From assembly GCA_013389015.1 (NCBI GenBank), contig JACAEE010000042.1, positions 1 through 37,204 of the forward strand: a stretch of 37,204 nt of DNA. Reading direction: 5' to 3'. This DNA comes from Hydrogenophilaceae bacterium. GTDB taxonomy: Bacteria; Pseudomonadota; Alphaproteobacteria; Caulobacterales; Aquidulcibacteraceae. This document shows, one piece after another, positions 8,275 through 17,375 of the stretch (the stretch's first letter is position 1; the number at the start of each line of letters is the position of its first letter). Under the pieces are notes generated by a model. The model was not told the origin of the DNA and did no database searches. It saw only the letters and a list, made by a program, of their open reading frames with translations. Made by a program: the position numbers and the translations under genes.

Positions 8275-9774
8275 ATGGCGTTCTGGAGCAGAACCAAGCC
8301 GCTGGAGACGGGCGAGCTCGCGGCGCATCACACGTTGAAGCGGACGCTGGACTGGCCGCATCTGGTGGCGCTGGGCGTCGGCGCGATCGTGGGCATGGGG
8401 ATCTATGTCCTAATCGGCGAGGCAGCGGGCATGGCCGGGCCCGCGGTGATGATCTCGTTCGTGGTCGTGGCGGGCGTGTGCGCGTGCGTGGCGCTCGCCT
8501 ATTCCGAACTCGCCACGATGATGCCGGTGTCGGGGGGCGCGTATTCCTATTCCTATGCGGCGCTCGGGGAGCTCGCGGCCTGGATCATCGGCTGGGCGCT
8601 CATCCTCGAATATTCGGTGGCGGCGAGCGCGGTGGCGGTCGGCTGGGCGGGGTATGTCAATTCGTTCCTGCAAAGCATCGGGCTCAACCTGCCGCCGGCG
8701 CTGACGAGCGGGCCAAACCATGCGGACATGATCGCGTTCCTGCAGGGCCTCGGCCTGCCGGCGCCCGATCCCGCCTATGACGCCGGCGAAGCGCCGAGCG
8801 GGATCGTCAACCTCCCGGCGATCGCGATCATCTTCGTCGTCGCCGGGCTTCTGATCATCGGCGCGCGCGAGAGCGCCAACGTCAATAACGTGCTGGTGGC
8901 GATCAAGCTGATCGCCCTCCTCGCGTTCATCGCGCTGGCGGCGCCGCTGTTCAACGCGGCGCACTTCGAGCCGTTCGCGCCGTATGGCTGGGGATCGGTC
9001 GAGCAGGGCGGCGGCAAAGTCGGCATGATGGCGGCGGCGGCGCTCATCTTCTTCGCGTTCTACGGGTTCGACGCGGTCTCGACCGCAGCGGAGGAGGCGA
9101 AGAACCCGGGACGCAACATGGTGATCGGGATCGTGGGCTCCATGGCCGTGTGCGCGGCGCTCTATATGGCGGTGGCGGCCGCGGCGCTGGGCGCGATGCG
9201 GCACGAGGGCTTCAAGGACGCCGCCGCGCCGCTGGCGTTCATCCTTGAACACATCGGACGGGCCGATGCGGCGCGGATCATCTCCGCGGCGGTGATCGTG
9301 GCGGTGCCCTCCGTGATCCTGGCGCTGATGTACGGGCAGAGCCGGATCTTCTTCGTGATGAGTCGCGACGGCCTTCTGCCGCAAGGCGTGGGACGGGTGC
9401 ATGGCCGCTTCGGCACGCCGGTCGGGATGACGATCGTCACCGCGCTCGCCTGCTCGGCGCTGGCGGGGTTCCTGCCGCTGGCGGAGATCGCCTATCTCGC
9501 CAATGCGGGCACTTTGGCCGCGTTCACGGCCGTGGCCATCGCGATGATGGCGCTGCGCGTGAAGCAACCCGGCGCGCGGCGGCCGTTCAAGACGCCGCTC
9601 GCGTGGGTGGTGGGGCCGCTGGCCGTGATCGGGTGCCTCTATCTCTTCACCAGCCTGAAGAGCTCCACCATCGTCGCGTTCTTCTGCTGGATGGGAGTCG
9701 GGATCGTCGTCTACCTCCTCTATGGCGTCCGCAAGAGCGCGCTGGCGCAAGCCGAAAGCCAGCCGGGGACTTGA
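8275..9774 (+). CDS. APC-superfamily amino acid permease
   Basis: This is a polytopic inner-membrane transporter of about 499 residues with roughly 12-14 hydrophobic helices. The first helix HLVALGVGAIVGMGIYVLIG carries the GxG unwound substrate-binding segment of the APC fold. LAYSELATMMPVSGGAYSY and ALIFFAFYGFDAVSTAAEE are typical of the cationic amino acid transporter subfamily, which imports amino acids with protons. The ATG at 8275 follows a GGGGGCGGG purine run and gives the family-like MAFWSRTKPLETGELAAHH start; an ATG ten codons earlier (8245) is less likely. The gene is monocistronic between an exported protein and cysK. Exact substrate cannot be stated. Confidence 0.9.
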   Translation: MAFWSRTKPLETGELAAHHTLKRTLDWPHLVALGVGAIVGMGIYVLIGEAAGMAGPAVMISFVVVAGVCACVALAYSELATMMPVSGGAYSYSYAALGELAAWIIGWALILEYSVAASAVAVGWAGYVNSFLQSIGLNLPPALTSGPNHADMIAFLQGLGLPAPDPAYDAGEAPSGIVNLPAIAIIFVVAGLLIIGARESANVNNVLVAIKLIALLAFIALAAPLFNAAHFEPFAPYGWGSVEQGGGKVGMMAAAALIFFAFYGFDAVSTAAEEAKNPGRNMVIGIVGSMAVCAALYMAVAAAALGAMRHEGFKDAAAPLAFILEHIGRADAARIISAAVIVAVPSVILALMYGQSRIFFVMSRDGLLPQGVGRVHGRFGTPVGMTIVTALACSALAGFLPLAEIAYLANAGTLAAFTAVAIAMMALRVKQPGARRPFKTPLAWVVGPLAVIGCLYLFTSLKSSTIVAFFCWMGVGIVVYLLYGVRKSALAQAESQPGT

Positions 9775-9865
9775 GAGAAGCTAAAGCGCGGCCCCGTTCT
9801 GCTTAGCGGCGGCGCGGCTTTCCGGCGGTCGGCCGGGCGCCTATAGAAGAGCGACGGAGATTCAC

Positions 9866-10834
9866 ATGGCAGATCAGAGCGCGGCGCACCCGCCGGGGCG
9901 TGGACGCATCTATGACGACATCACCAAAACGATCGGCGACACGCCGCTTGTCCGGCTGAAGAAACTGGCGGCGGCGCATAGCGTGCGGGCCGAAATTCTC
10001 GGCAAGCTCGAATTCTTCAATCCGATCGCTTCGGTGAAGGACCGCATCGGCGTGGCGATGATCGAGGCCATGGAGCGCGACGGCAAGCTCGGCAAGGACA
10101 GCGTCATCGTCGAACCCACCAGCGGCAACACCGGCATCGCGCTGGCGTTCGTGGCGGCGCAGAAGGGCTATCGGCTGATCCTGGTGATGCCGGAGACGAT
10201 GAGCGTGGAGCGGCGCAAGATGCTGGCGCTGTTCGGCGCCGAGCTGGTGCTGACGCCGGGCGCGGAAGGCATGAAGGGCGCGGTCGCGCGCGCCAACGAA
10301 ATCGCCGCACAAAACCCGAAAGCGGTGATGCCGCAGCAATTCGCCAATCCCGCCAATCCCGAAATCCACCGCGTCACCACGGCGGAGGAAATCTGGAACG
10401 ACACGGGCGGGCGGCTCGATTATTTCGTATCCGGCGTCGGCACCGGCGGCACCATCACCGGCGTCGGCCAGGTGCTGAAGCCGCGGCTTAAGGAGCTCAG
10501 GATCGTGGCGGTGGAGCCGGAGGCCTCGCCGGTGCTCTCAGGCGGAGCGCCGGGGCCGCACAAGATCCAGGGCATCGGCGCAGGATTTGTGCCCGACAAT
10601 GTCGATCGCAGCGTGATCGACGAGGTGATCCAGGTCAGCAATGACGAGGCGTTCGCCACCGCGCGCGAGGCGGCGCGGCTCGAGGGCCTGCCCGGCGGGA
10701 TCTCCTCGGGCGCGGCGCTGGCGGCGGCGCTGAAGATCGCGGCGCGGCCGGAGGCGCGCGACAAGCGCATCGTGGCGATCATCCCATCGTTCGCCGAGCG
10801 CTATCTCTCGACGGCGCTGTTCGAGGGGCTGTGA
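9866..10834 (+). CDS. cysK: Cysteine synthase A (O-acetylserine sulfhydrylase)
   Basis: CysK is the PLP enzyme that forms L-cysteine from O-acetylserine and sulfide. IASVKDRIG contains the PLP Schiff-base lysine (Lys58), [10 protein letters not shown] is the substrate-binding loop, GTGGTITG binds the PLP phosphate, and [13 protein letters not shown] completes the fold. Length (322) matches the family. A purine-rich GACGGAGA precedes the ATG. A ThiF/MoeB-like E1 gene starts 50 bases downstream on the same strand, so sulfur handling may link the two, but that is inference. Confidence 0.95.
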   Translation: MADQSAAHPPGRGRIYDDITKTIGDTPLVRLKKLAAAHSVRAEILGKLEFFNPIASVKDRIGVAMIEAMERDGKLGKDSVIVEPTSGNTGIALAFVAAQKGYRLILVMPETMSVERRKMLALFGAELVLTPGAEGMKGAVARANEIAAQNPKAVMPQQFANPANPEIHRVTTAEEIWNDTGGRLDYFVSGVGTGGTITGVGQVLKPRLKELRIVAVEPEASPVLSGGAPGPHKIQGIGAGFVPDNVDRSVIDEVIQVSNDEAFATAREAARLEGLPGGISSGAALAAALKIAARPEARDKRIVAIIPSFAERYLSTALFEGL

Positions 10835-10883
10835 GGAAGCTCAGCCGACTCGTCCAGTTCGATGCGATCATCTAGTTTCCGGC

Positions 10884-11660
10884 ATGGCCGCCACCTTCAC
10901 CCCTGACGAACTTGAGCGTTATGCGCGCCATATCCTCTTGAAGGAGATCGGTGGGGCGGGGCAGCAGCGGCTGAAGGCGGCGCATGTCGCAATCGTGGGC
11001 GCAGGCGGCTTGGGCGCGCCGGCGGCGCTCTATCTGGCGGCGGCGGGCGTTGGGCGGCTTACGCTGATCGACGACGACGCGGTGTCGCTCTCCAATCTGC
11101 AGCGGCAAGTGCTCTACCGCAGCAGCGATGTAGGCGCGGCGAAAGTCACGCGGGCGGCCGAGACGCTGACCGCGCTCAATCCGCACGTGGCGATCCACCC
11201 GTGTACTGAGCGGCTGGCGGCGGCGAACGCGGAGGCGCTGCTCTCCGGCGCCGACATCGTGCTCGACGGCAGCGATTCGTTCGCGACGCGGTTTGCGGTG
11301 AACGCGGCGTGCCACGCCTTGCGCATCACGCTCGTCGCCGGCGCAGTGGGGCGGTGGGACGGGCAGCTCGGCGTGTTCAGGTCGGGGCCGACGCGGGATC
11401 GTCCGGAGGCGGAGCGCCTCCCCTGCTATCGCTGCTTCGTGCCGGAAGCGCCCCCCAACGCAGAGACCTGCGCCGAGGTGGGCATCGTTGGGGCGCTGAC
11501 AGGCGTCGTCGGGTCGATGATGGCGCTCGAGGCGATCAAGGAGATCGCGCAGGCGGGCGAGACGCTCGCCGGGCGGCTCCTCTTCTTCGACGCGCTCGCT
11601 GGAGAGGCGCGCACCGTGCGGCTCGCGCGCGATCCGGCCTGCCCGGTTTGCGCCCCGTGA
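10884..11660 (+). CDS. ThiF/MoeB/HesA-family adenylyltransferase (E1-like)
   Basis: E1-like enzymes adenylate the C-terminal Gly-Gly of a ubiquitin-like sulfur carrier (MoaD, ThiS or similar). RYARHILLKEIGGAGQQRL is the usual N-terminus, GAGGLGAPAALYLAAAG the ATP-binding loop, SNLQRQVLYR the arginine motif and LDGSDSFATRF the metal-binding aspartate segment. Zinc ligands appear as CYRC and CPVC. At 258 residues it lacks the rhodanese domain of longer MoeB forms. No sulfur-carrier gene is in view, so MoeB versus ThiF cannot be settled; adjacency to cysK is compatible with sulfur transfer. Its TGA overlaps the GTG start of the next gene. Confidence 0.88.
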   Translation: MAATFTPDELERYARHILLKEIGGAGQQRLKAAHVAIVGAGGLGAPAALYLAAAGVGRLTLIDDDAVSLSNLQRQVLYRSSDVGAAKVTRAAETLTALNPHVAIHPCTERLAAANAEALLSGADIVLDGSDSFATRFAVNAACHALRITLVAGAVGRWDGQLGVFRSGPTRDRPEAERLPCYRCFVPEAPPNAETCAEVGIVGALTGVVGSMMALEAIKEIAQAGETLAGRLLFFDALAGEARTVRLARDPACPVCAP

Positions 11661-12256
11661 CGATCGAAGACGCAAAGGCGCAGCTCATCGCGGCGGCGCT
11701 GCGCGATCGCGAGACGCGGGCGCGACTGGCGCAAAGCGGGGCGCTGTTCGACGGGTACAATCCCCAAATGGAGGCGGTGCATCTGGAGAATGCGGCGCTG
11801 CTCGAAGGCGTGATCGCGGCGCTGGGCTGGCCGGATCGGGCGCGGTTCGGCGATGACGGCGCGGCCGCTGCGTTCCTGATCGCGCAGCATGCGATCAGCC
11901 GGCCGGATCTGCAGCGCGCGGCGCTGGCGCACATTCTGGACGGTGTGGAGCGAGGCGCAGCCAGCCTGATCGACGCCGCCTATCTGGCCGACAGGATCGC
12001 CGTGTTCGAAGGGCGCCCGCAGCGTTTCGGCACGCAGTTCGATTGGGATGCGGACGGCGCGCTTTCGCCCGCGCCGATCCTGGCGCCCGAGGGCGTCGAT
12101 GCGCGGCGGGCCGAGATCGGCTTGCCGCCGATGGCCGAGGCGATCGCGGCGATGCGCGCGCAGGCCTCAGCCGAGGGCGCGGGCCCGCCGAGGGATCTCC
12201 AGGCGCGGCGCGCGGCGTTCGAGGCGTGGGCGCGCAAGACCGGCTGGCGGCCTTGA
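11657..12256 (+). CDS. DUF6624 domain protein
   Basis: The 199-residue protein matches the DUF6624 pattern as I remember it: LFDGYNPQMEAVHLENAALL, ALGWPDRARFGDDGAAAAFLIAQHAI, RIAVFEGRPQRFGTQFDWDA and GVDARRAEIGLPPMAEA. Function of the family is unknown; conserved His, Gln and Asp residues suggest an enzyme, but I would not name a reaction. The GTG start at 11657 overlaps the stop of the E1-like gene (GTGA), which indicates translational coupling. No signal peptide or membrane segment is present. Confidence 0.8.
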   Translation: MTIEDAKAQLIAAALRDRETRARLAQSGALFDGYNPQMEAVHLENAALLEGVIAALGWPDRARFGDDGAAAAFLIAQHAISRPDLQRAALAHILDGVERGAASLIDAAYLADRIAVFEGRPQRFGTQFDWDADGALSPAPILAPEGVDARRAEIGLPPMAEAIAAMRAQASAEGAGPPRDLQARRAAFEAWARKTGWRP

Positions 12257-12300
12257 TCCACGGCGGTTTTGGGCGGACAAGCAAGGATGGGAGGGACCCC

Positions 12301-13308
12301 ATGCGCACGCTTTTCCGACTCCTGATCACGCTCATCGTGATCATCGCGATTCTGGCGGGGATCGGCTATTTCATGCTGCGTCGCGGCGACATCGCCTATG
12401 CGACGCTCGAGGAAAAGTACGCCAATCCGGAATCGGAATATGTCGACCTCGCGGGCGGGGTGCGCATGCACTATCGCGACCAGGGCAAGGCCGACGGGCC
12501 GACGCTGGTCATGGTGCACGGCTATTCGGCCTCGCTGCATACCTGGGAGCCGCTCGTCCCGCTGCTCGGGGATCGCTATCGGATCGTGACGCTCGACCTG
12601 CCGGGGCATGGACTCACCCAGGCGCCGGGCGACTACGACGCCTCAATCGGGGCTTTTGTCGAGGCGGTCGAAGCGTTCGCCGTGGCCAAGCAGCTCGAAC
12701 GGTTCACGCTCGCGGGATCATCGATGGGCGGGCATGTCGCATGGGAATACGCGATCGCGCATCCCGAACGCCTCAACGGACTTATCCTGGTGGACGCCGC
12801 CGGCTGGCCCGACGCGCGCGCCGACGCGGAGAACCAGCCGCTCGTGTTCCGCCTCCTCGCCAATCCGGTTGCGCGCACGGTGCTGCGCGATCTCGACAAC
12901 ACGGCGCTCATCCGCGGCGGGCTGGAGAATTCGTTCGCCGATCCCGCGCTCGCCAATGACGCGATGGTGACGCGCTACGCAGAGCTCGCGCGGGCGCCGG
13001 GGCACCGCAAGATCCTGATGGATCTGTTCGCGCCGGATGCGCGCACGCCGGCGACGGCGGAGCGGCTCGCAGCCATCCGCGTCCCCACGCTCATCCTGTG
13101 GGGCGAAAGCGACAACCTCGTCCCACCGGCGCATGCGCGGCAGTTTGCGGCGGCGATCCCCGGCGCCGAACTCATCACCTGGACGGATGTCGGCCACATC
13201 CCGCAGGAGGAAAACGCCTCCGGAACGGCGGACGCGATCGGCGACTTCCTGGCGCGCGTTCACGCCCCAGGCCCGTCCACGGCGCCTGCGGCCGTCACAA
13301 CGCCATAA
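12301..13308 (+). CDS. Membrane-anchored alpha/beta hydrolase
   Basis: The protein has 335 residues. Residues 1-25 form one hydrophobic helix (LLITLIVIIAILAGIGYFML), acting as an uncleaved anchor. The alpha/beta-hydrolase fold follows: MVHGYSASLHTW is the oxyanion loop, GSSMGG holds the nucleophile Ser141, WGESDNLVPP supplies the acid Asp and DVGHIPQEE the catalytic His. The triad is therefore complete. The pattern resembles C-C bond hydrolases and lipase-like esterases, but the substrate is unknown. The ATG at 12301 is preceded by GGGAGGGACCCC. It sits downstream of the DUF6624 gene with a 44-base gap and may share its transcript. Confidence 0.88.
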   Translation: MRTLFRLLITLIVIIAILAGIGYFMLRRGDIAYATLEEKYANPESEYVDLAGGVRMHYRDQGKADGPTLVMVHGYSASLHTWEPLVPLLGDRYRIVTLDLPGHGLTQAPGDYDASIGAFVEAVEAFAVAKQLERFTLAGSSMGGHVAWEYAIAHPERLNGLILVDAAGWPDARADAENQPLVFRLLANPVARTVLRDLDNTALIRGGLENSFADPALANDAMVTRYAELARAPGHRKILMDLFAPDARTPATAERLAAIRVPTLILWGESDNLVPPAHARQFAAAIPGAELITWTDVGHIPQEENASGTADAIGDFLARVHAPGPSTAPAAVTTP

Positions 13309-13365
13309 CGATAGCGCGCCAAGACAGCGCGTGACGCACGCCCTCAAGGGGCCGAGGAGGAATTC

Positions 13366-15024
13366 ATGACGCTCTCCCGCCGCAGCCTGCTGATCGCGGC
13401 TTCGCTCGCCGCCGCGCCCGTTCCCGCGGTCGCGCAGGGCTCACCGCAAGGGCGCTTCACGCACGGCGTCGCCTCCGGCGACCCGCTGGAGACGGCCGTC
13501 ATCCTGTGGACGCGGTTCGCGCCAGCCGACGGCGGGGACGCCGAGCTGCGCTTCGAGGTGTCCGAGCGCGAGGACTTCTCCCGCATTGCGCGGCGCGGGC
13601 GGGCCGTTGCGCGCGCTGCGAACGATTATTGCGCGAAGGTGGACGTGCGCGGCCTGCGGCCAGGGCGCAGCTACTATTACCGCTTCCTGAGCGGCGCGGG
13701 CCCCTCGCCCACCGGGATGACGAAGACGGCGCCGCGCGGCGCCGCGGCGCGGCTCTCGTTCGCGTTCTTCTCGTGCTCGAACAAGCCGTTCGGCTATTTC
13801 CACGCCTATGGCCACGCGGCCGCGCGCGCGGACATCGACATCGCGCTCCATCTCGGCGACTACATCTATGAGTATGCGCGCGGCGTCTATCCGGCCGCGG
13901 ACGTGGCGCTTGCGGACCGGGTGATCGAGCCGGCCGGCGAAATCGTGACCTATGCGGACTATTGCGCGCGCTACGCCTCCTATCACGACGATATCGATCT
14001 GCAGGAGCTCCGGCGCCTCAAGCCGATGAGCGTGATCTGGGACGATCACGAGCTCGCCAACAACGCCTATAGGACCGGCGCGCAGAACCATCAGGAGGGA
14101 GCGGAAGGCGCCTGGACCGATCGCGTCGCCGCCGCGGCGAAGGCGTTCTTCGACTGGATGCCGATCCGGCGGCCCGATCCGGGAAGCGCGCGCATCTATC
14201 GCAGCCTCGATTGGGGCGATCTGGCGCGGATCATCCTGCTCGACACGCGGCTGATCGGACGGCCGCAGGAATTCTCCTATGATGCGCTCGCGGCGGCCGC
14301 TGCCGAGGGGCCCGAGGCGGCGCTGGCGGCGGCGCAAGCGTTCCGCGCGCAGCTCACCAACCCCGCCCTCTCGCGGCTCGGCGCGGCGCAGGAGGCGTGG
14401 TTCGAGGCGGAAGTCGCGGGCTCGAAGGCGCGCGGTCACGCCTGGCAGGTGATCGCGCAGCAGGTGGTGATGGGCGAGCAGATCGCGCCGGCCGGGCTTT
14501 CGCGGCTGCTCGGCGAAGACGCTTCGCCCGGCACGCGGCGCTATGTGACGGGCGGCGAGCAGATCGGGGCGCTGGGGCTGCCGTGGAACCTCGATTCCTG
14601 GGGCGGCTATCCGGCGGCGCGGGCGCGGCTGCTTGAAGCTTGCGTCGCGCACGGGACGAACGCGATCGTGCTCTCCGGCGACAGCCATAATTGCTGGGTG
14701 AACAATCTCGCCGCCGCCGGCGGGGGGCGCAATGCGGCGATCGAATTCGCCGGCGGCAGCGTCTCCAGCTTCGGCTTCGAGAGCGCGCTCACCAACGCCC
14801 AGCCGGGCGAGCGCGAGGCGATCATGCGCGGCGGCAATCCGGGCATGGCGTGGTGCGACGTGACGCGCCGCGGCTATGGCGCGGTGACGCTCACACGCGA
14901 GGCGTGCGCGGCGGAATGGGTCGCGTTCGAGAACGTGCGCGACGCGGCGGCAAGCAGCGTGACCGTGACGACGCTCACGTCCGCCGCCAGCGCGAACGGG
15001 CCGAGCGACTGGGCCGTGGGCTGA
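13366..15024 (+). CDS. phoD: PhoD-type alkaline phosphatase/phosphodiesterase, Tat-exported
   Basis: The N-terminus SRRSLLIAASLAAAPVPAVAQG is a twin-arginine signal (Arg5-Arg6) with an AVAQ cleavage region, so the folded metalloenzyme is exported. The PhoD N-terminal Fn3-like domain begins GRFTHGVASGDPLETAVILWTR. Metal-site motifs of PhoD are present: HLGDYIYEY, VIWDDHELANN and LSGDSHNCW. Length is 552. PhoD enzymes hydrolyse phosphate mono- or diesters using Fe/Ca, usually for phosphate acquisition. GAGGAGGAATTC supplies a strong ribosome site. No Pho box was recognised upstream. It is convergent with the S9 peptidase gene; the 161 bases between them show nothing I can name. Confidence 0.92.
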   Translation: MTLSRRSLLIAASLAAAPVPAVAQGSPQGRFTHGVASGDPLETAVILWTRFAPADGGDAELRFEVSEREDFSRIARRGRAVARAANDYCAKVDVRGLRPGRSYYYRFLSGAGPSPTGMTKTAPRGAAARLSFAFFSCSNKPFGYFHAYGHAAARADIDIALHLGDYIYEYARGVYPAADVALADRVIEPAGEIVTYADYCARYASYHDDIDLQELRRLKPMSVIWDDHELANNAYRTGAQNHQEGAEGAWTDRVAAAAKAFFDWMPIRRPDPGSARIYRSLDWGDLARIILLDTRLIGRPQEFSYDALAAAAAEGPEAALAAAQAFRAQLTNPALSRLGAAQEAWFEAEVAGSKARGHAWQVIAQQVVMGEQIAPAGLSRLLGEDASPGTRRYVTGGEQIGALGLPWNLDSWGGYPAARARLLEACVAHGTNAIVLSGDSHNCWVNNLAAAGGGRNAAIEFAGGSVSSFGFESALTNAQPGEREAIMRGGNPGMAWCDVTRRGYGAVTLTREACAAEWVAFENVRDAAASSVTVTTLTSAASANGPSDWAVG

Positions 15025-15185
15025 TCGGGCCTGGGTTCCATGGGGGCTGGGGCATATTCAATGCGTCGCCGCGGAGCCGCGACCGGGCGAATGCGCGCTC
15101 GACGGCCGCGCGACATGGAGCGAGGCGCTGCGCGCGCCTTCCCGATCCGGAGCTGGCGTTGGGCCCCGCCGCGCGGATCAGACCT

Positions 15186-17198
15186 TCAGTTCGCGCGCAG
15201 GTGCTCGCCCAGGAAGGATTCAATCTCGCGGAAGAGCGAGCGGGTCTTCTCTGTCTCCCATGCATAGAAATGGTGACCCTCGTCCTCGATGCGGACGAAC
15301 CTGACACTGCGCCCGGCTTCGCGCAGGGCGCGTTCCATGATTTCGGATTGAATGATGGGCACGACGCCATCGTCCTCACCATGGATGAGCAGAACGGGCG
15401 CGGTGAAGTTGCTGGCGTGGTCGCGCGGGGAGAAGCGTTCGAGCATGGCGCGATCCGCCTCCGGATCGCCGACGGAGGCCAACCAGTATTGATAGACGCT
15501 GGAGCGGCGGCCCTCGTCGCGCCGCTCCTGGCGCAGCAGCTCGGGCAGATCGGAATCCCCGGCGATCGAGACGATACAGCGGTAGAGGTCCGGCGTGAAG
15601 GCGCCGCCGGCCAGCGCGGCGTAGCCGCCATAGGATGCGCCAAGAATGCAGACGCGCCCCGCATCCACACGCCCGGAAGCGATGAGGTGACGCACGCCGT
15701 CCGTAACATCGTCCTGCATGCGTTGGCCCCACTGGCGGCGACCAAGCTCGGCGAAGGCGCGGCCGAAACCGCCCGAGCCGCGAAATTGCGGCTGAAAGAC
15801 AAGATAGCCGCGAGAGGCGAGGAACTGCGCCAGCGGATCGAAGCCGTATTCGTCGCGCGATTCAGGGCCGCCATGCGGCATCACCACCAGCGGCGCGCCT
15901 GAGGCCGCCGCCCCGCGCGGGATCGTCAGATAGCCCCAGAGCGCTGCGCCGTCGCGTGCGGCGTAGGCGACGATCTCGACCGGGCTGAGCTGCTCCTCCG
16001 CGAGATGGGGCGCATGGCCGCCAATACCAACGATGTTGCGCGCAGTGCGGTCGTAGACAAGATACGAAGGCGGCACCGTTGGCCCCTCGGCGAAGAGAAG
16101 CCAAACAGTGTTGTCTGTCGACGCGCCGGCCAGCACCACCTCCGCCTGATTGCCGAGGAAGCTCCTGATGGCGGTAAGGTGGCGAGTCACCTGGGGATCG
16201 GATGCTGTGCACTCGAGACGCTGAAGGCGGGCGCAGCCCGCGATCAGCGCATGCGTGCCGGTCTCGATCATCACAAGCTCCGCATCGGCGCTGGGGTGCT
16301 CGTAAACCGGCTGACCGAGCGCGCCGGTAGCGGTGTTGTAAAGGAAGACCGCGGCGCGATCGGTCTCGGCCGTCCGCGCGGACACATAGACCAAGCCCGC
16401 GCCGGGCCCTGGTCCAAGGACGTTGAAGTCCGGCGCCTTGTGGCGCTCGCTGCCGCGGACTTCGAGAACGCGAACCCAAGCGCGCTCACCCGGCGCGCGA
16501 CGAAGGACGCGATAGCCGCCCCGGGCGCCGAACAATTCGAGGCGCATCACCGGCGTCCCCTCTCCGTCGACCACCCAATCGAGCGTCTCCCAATCGCCTG
16601 ACTCGATCCGCGTCATCTCGCCCGTGGCGACATCGGCGCGATACAGCGCGTAGCCACGGGACTCGTAAGACCCAATGAGAACGTGCGCCGGATCCCTGGC
16701 GAGCCTGTCGACAAGCTGAGAGGTGGTCAGTGCGCGCGCCGTCTGTGTGTGCTGGCGTTCGAACAGGCGCACTACCGCGCCGCCGTTGCGGTCAAGGGCG
16801 AAGAGCCGCTCGACCGGAATCTCTCCCAGCTCGCCGACAGGGATGCTCGAGCCGATCGGGCGGCCGCCGACTATGGCCACCTGCTGCGTCGTGCTGACGA
16901 TCAGGCGATCATCCGTCTTCCAGGCGACCCAGTTGAAGCTCAGCCCCTCCGCGGTGTTGACACGCTGGATCGGCGTCATGCTTGAGGCGCGCCAGTCGAT
17001 GACCACGAGAATCTCGTGATCGCCTTCGCGGCGAATGCCGGCGACGTAGGCGCCGTTCGGAGACAGCGTTGCGCCTCTGAACTGCGGCGTCCGAATGAAA
17101 TCCTCGATGGCCAGCGGTTGCGCCCACGCCGTCGACGGCGACCACGCCGCAATCGCCACAATCGCCATCCCCACAACGCGCGCGAGCAGTCTGAACAT
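15186..17198 (-). CDS. S9 family (prolyl oligopeptidase-type) exported peptidase
   Basis: The 670-residue protein has a signal peptide (RLLARVVGMAIVAIAAW, cleavage near STAWAQ), a long beta-propeller-like region (about residues 25-400), and a C-terminal alpha/beta hydrolase. That domain contains GGPESRDEYG, the nucleophile motif GASYGGYAA, the acid segment HGEDDGVVP and the His in EDEGHHFYAW. These are the hallmarks of acylaminoacyl-peptidase/dipeptidyl-peptidase-like S9 enzymes, probably periplasmic. The start is placed at ATG 17198, which has GGAGGGAG directly upstream; a GTG nine codons earlier would put extra charged residues before the signal. The 16-bp element at 17227-17242 lies in its promoter region. 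Confidence 0.9.
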   Translation of the reverse strand: MFRLLARVVGMAIVAIAAWSPSTAWAQPLAIEDFIRTPQFRGATLSPNGAYVAGIRREGDHEILVVIDWRASSMTPIQRVNTAEGLSFNWVAWKTDDRLIVSTTQQVAIVGGRPIGSSIPVGELGEIPVERLFALDRNGGAVVRLFERQHTQTARALTTSQLVDRLARDPAHVLIGSYESRGYALYRADVATGEMTRIESGDWETLDWVVDGEGTPVMRLELFGARGGYRVLRRAPGERAWVRVLEVRGSERHKAPDFNVLGPGPGAGLVYVSARTAETDRAAVFLYNTATGALGQPVYEHPSADAELVMIETGTHALIAGCARLQRLECTASDPQVTRHLTAIRSFLGNQAEVVLAGASTDNTVWLLFAEGPTVPPSYLVYDRTARNIVGIGGHAPHLAEEQLSPVEIVAYAARDGAALWGYLTIPRGAAASGAPLVVMPHGGPESRDEYGFDPLAQFLASRGYLVFQPQFRGSGGFGRAFAELGRRQWGQRMQDDVTDGVRHLIASGRVDAGRVCILGASYGGYAALAGGAFTPDLYRCIVSIAGDSDLPELLRQERRDEGRRSSVYQYWLASVGDPEADRAMLERFSPRDHASNFTAPVLLIHGEDDGVVPIIQSEIMERALREAGRSVRFVRIEDEGHHFYAWETEKTRSLFREIESFLGEHLRAN

Positions 17199-17226
17199 CG
17201 CCTCCCTCCGTGCGGCTTTGTCCACG

Positions 17227-17242
17227 CGCGAGTTAGCGCAAC
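17227..17242 (-). promoter_or_regulatory. Shared 16-bp promoter-like element, copy 2
   Basis: This is identical to 864-879, reading GTTGCGCTAACTCGCG on the minus strand, 29-44 bases ahead of the S9 peptidase ATG. Upstream on the same strand a GTGACA could act as -35 with a spacer of about 15 bases to GCTAAC. The repeat of both sequence and distance to the start codon is what suggests a promoter rather than chance. Confidence 0.5.
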
Positions 17243-17375
17243 CTTAGCGCGCTGTCACGTGGTCACGAGCATGTCTCCGCGCTGGGGCTCTTCCTTCAGA
17301 TCGTCAACCGGGGACAAGGGCGCGAGATCGAGACCGGGTCGTTCACCGGCTGGAAGCCGGCGCTCCGCCCCTGAC

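Noticed and set aside
8410-9750. Open frame antisense to the APC permease
   Set aside because: The translation is extremely His/Arg/Asp-rich (RHRHHR, HDHERDHH), the typical complement of a membrane-protein gene.
17226-17375. Short CCGGCT/AGCCGG hairpin between the dehydrogenase and S9 peptidase genes as a terminator
   Set aside because: The stem is only 6 bases with no T-run on the transcribed strand.
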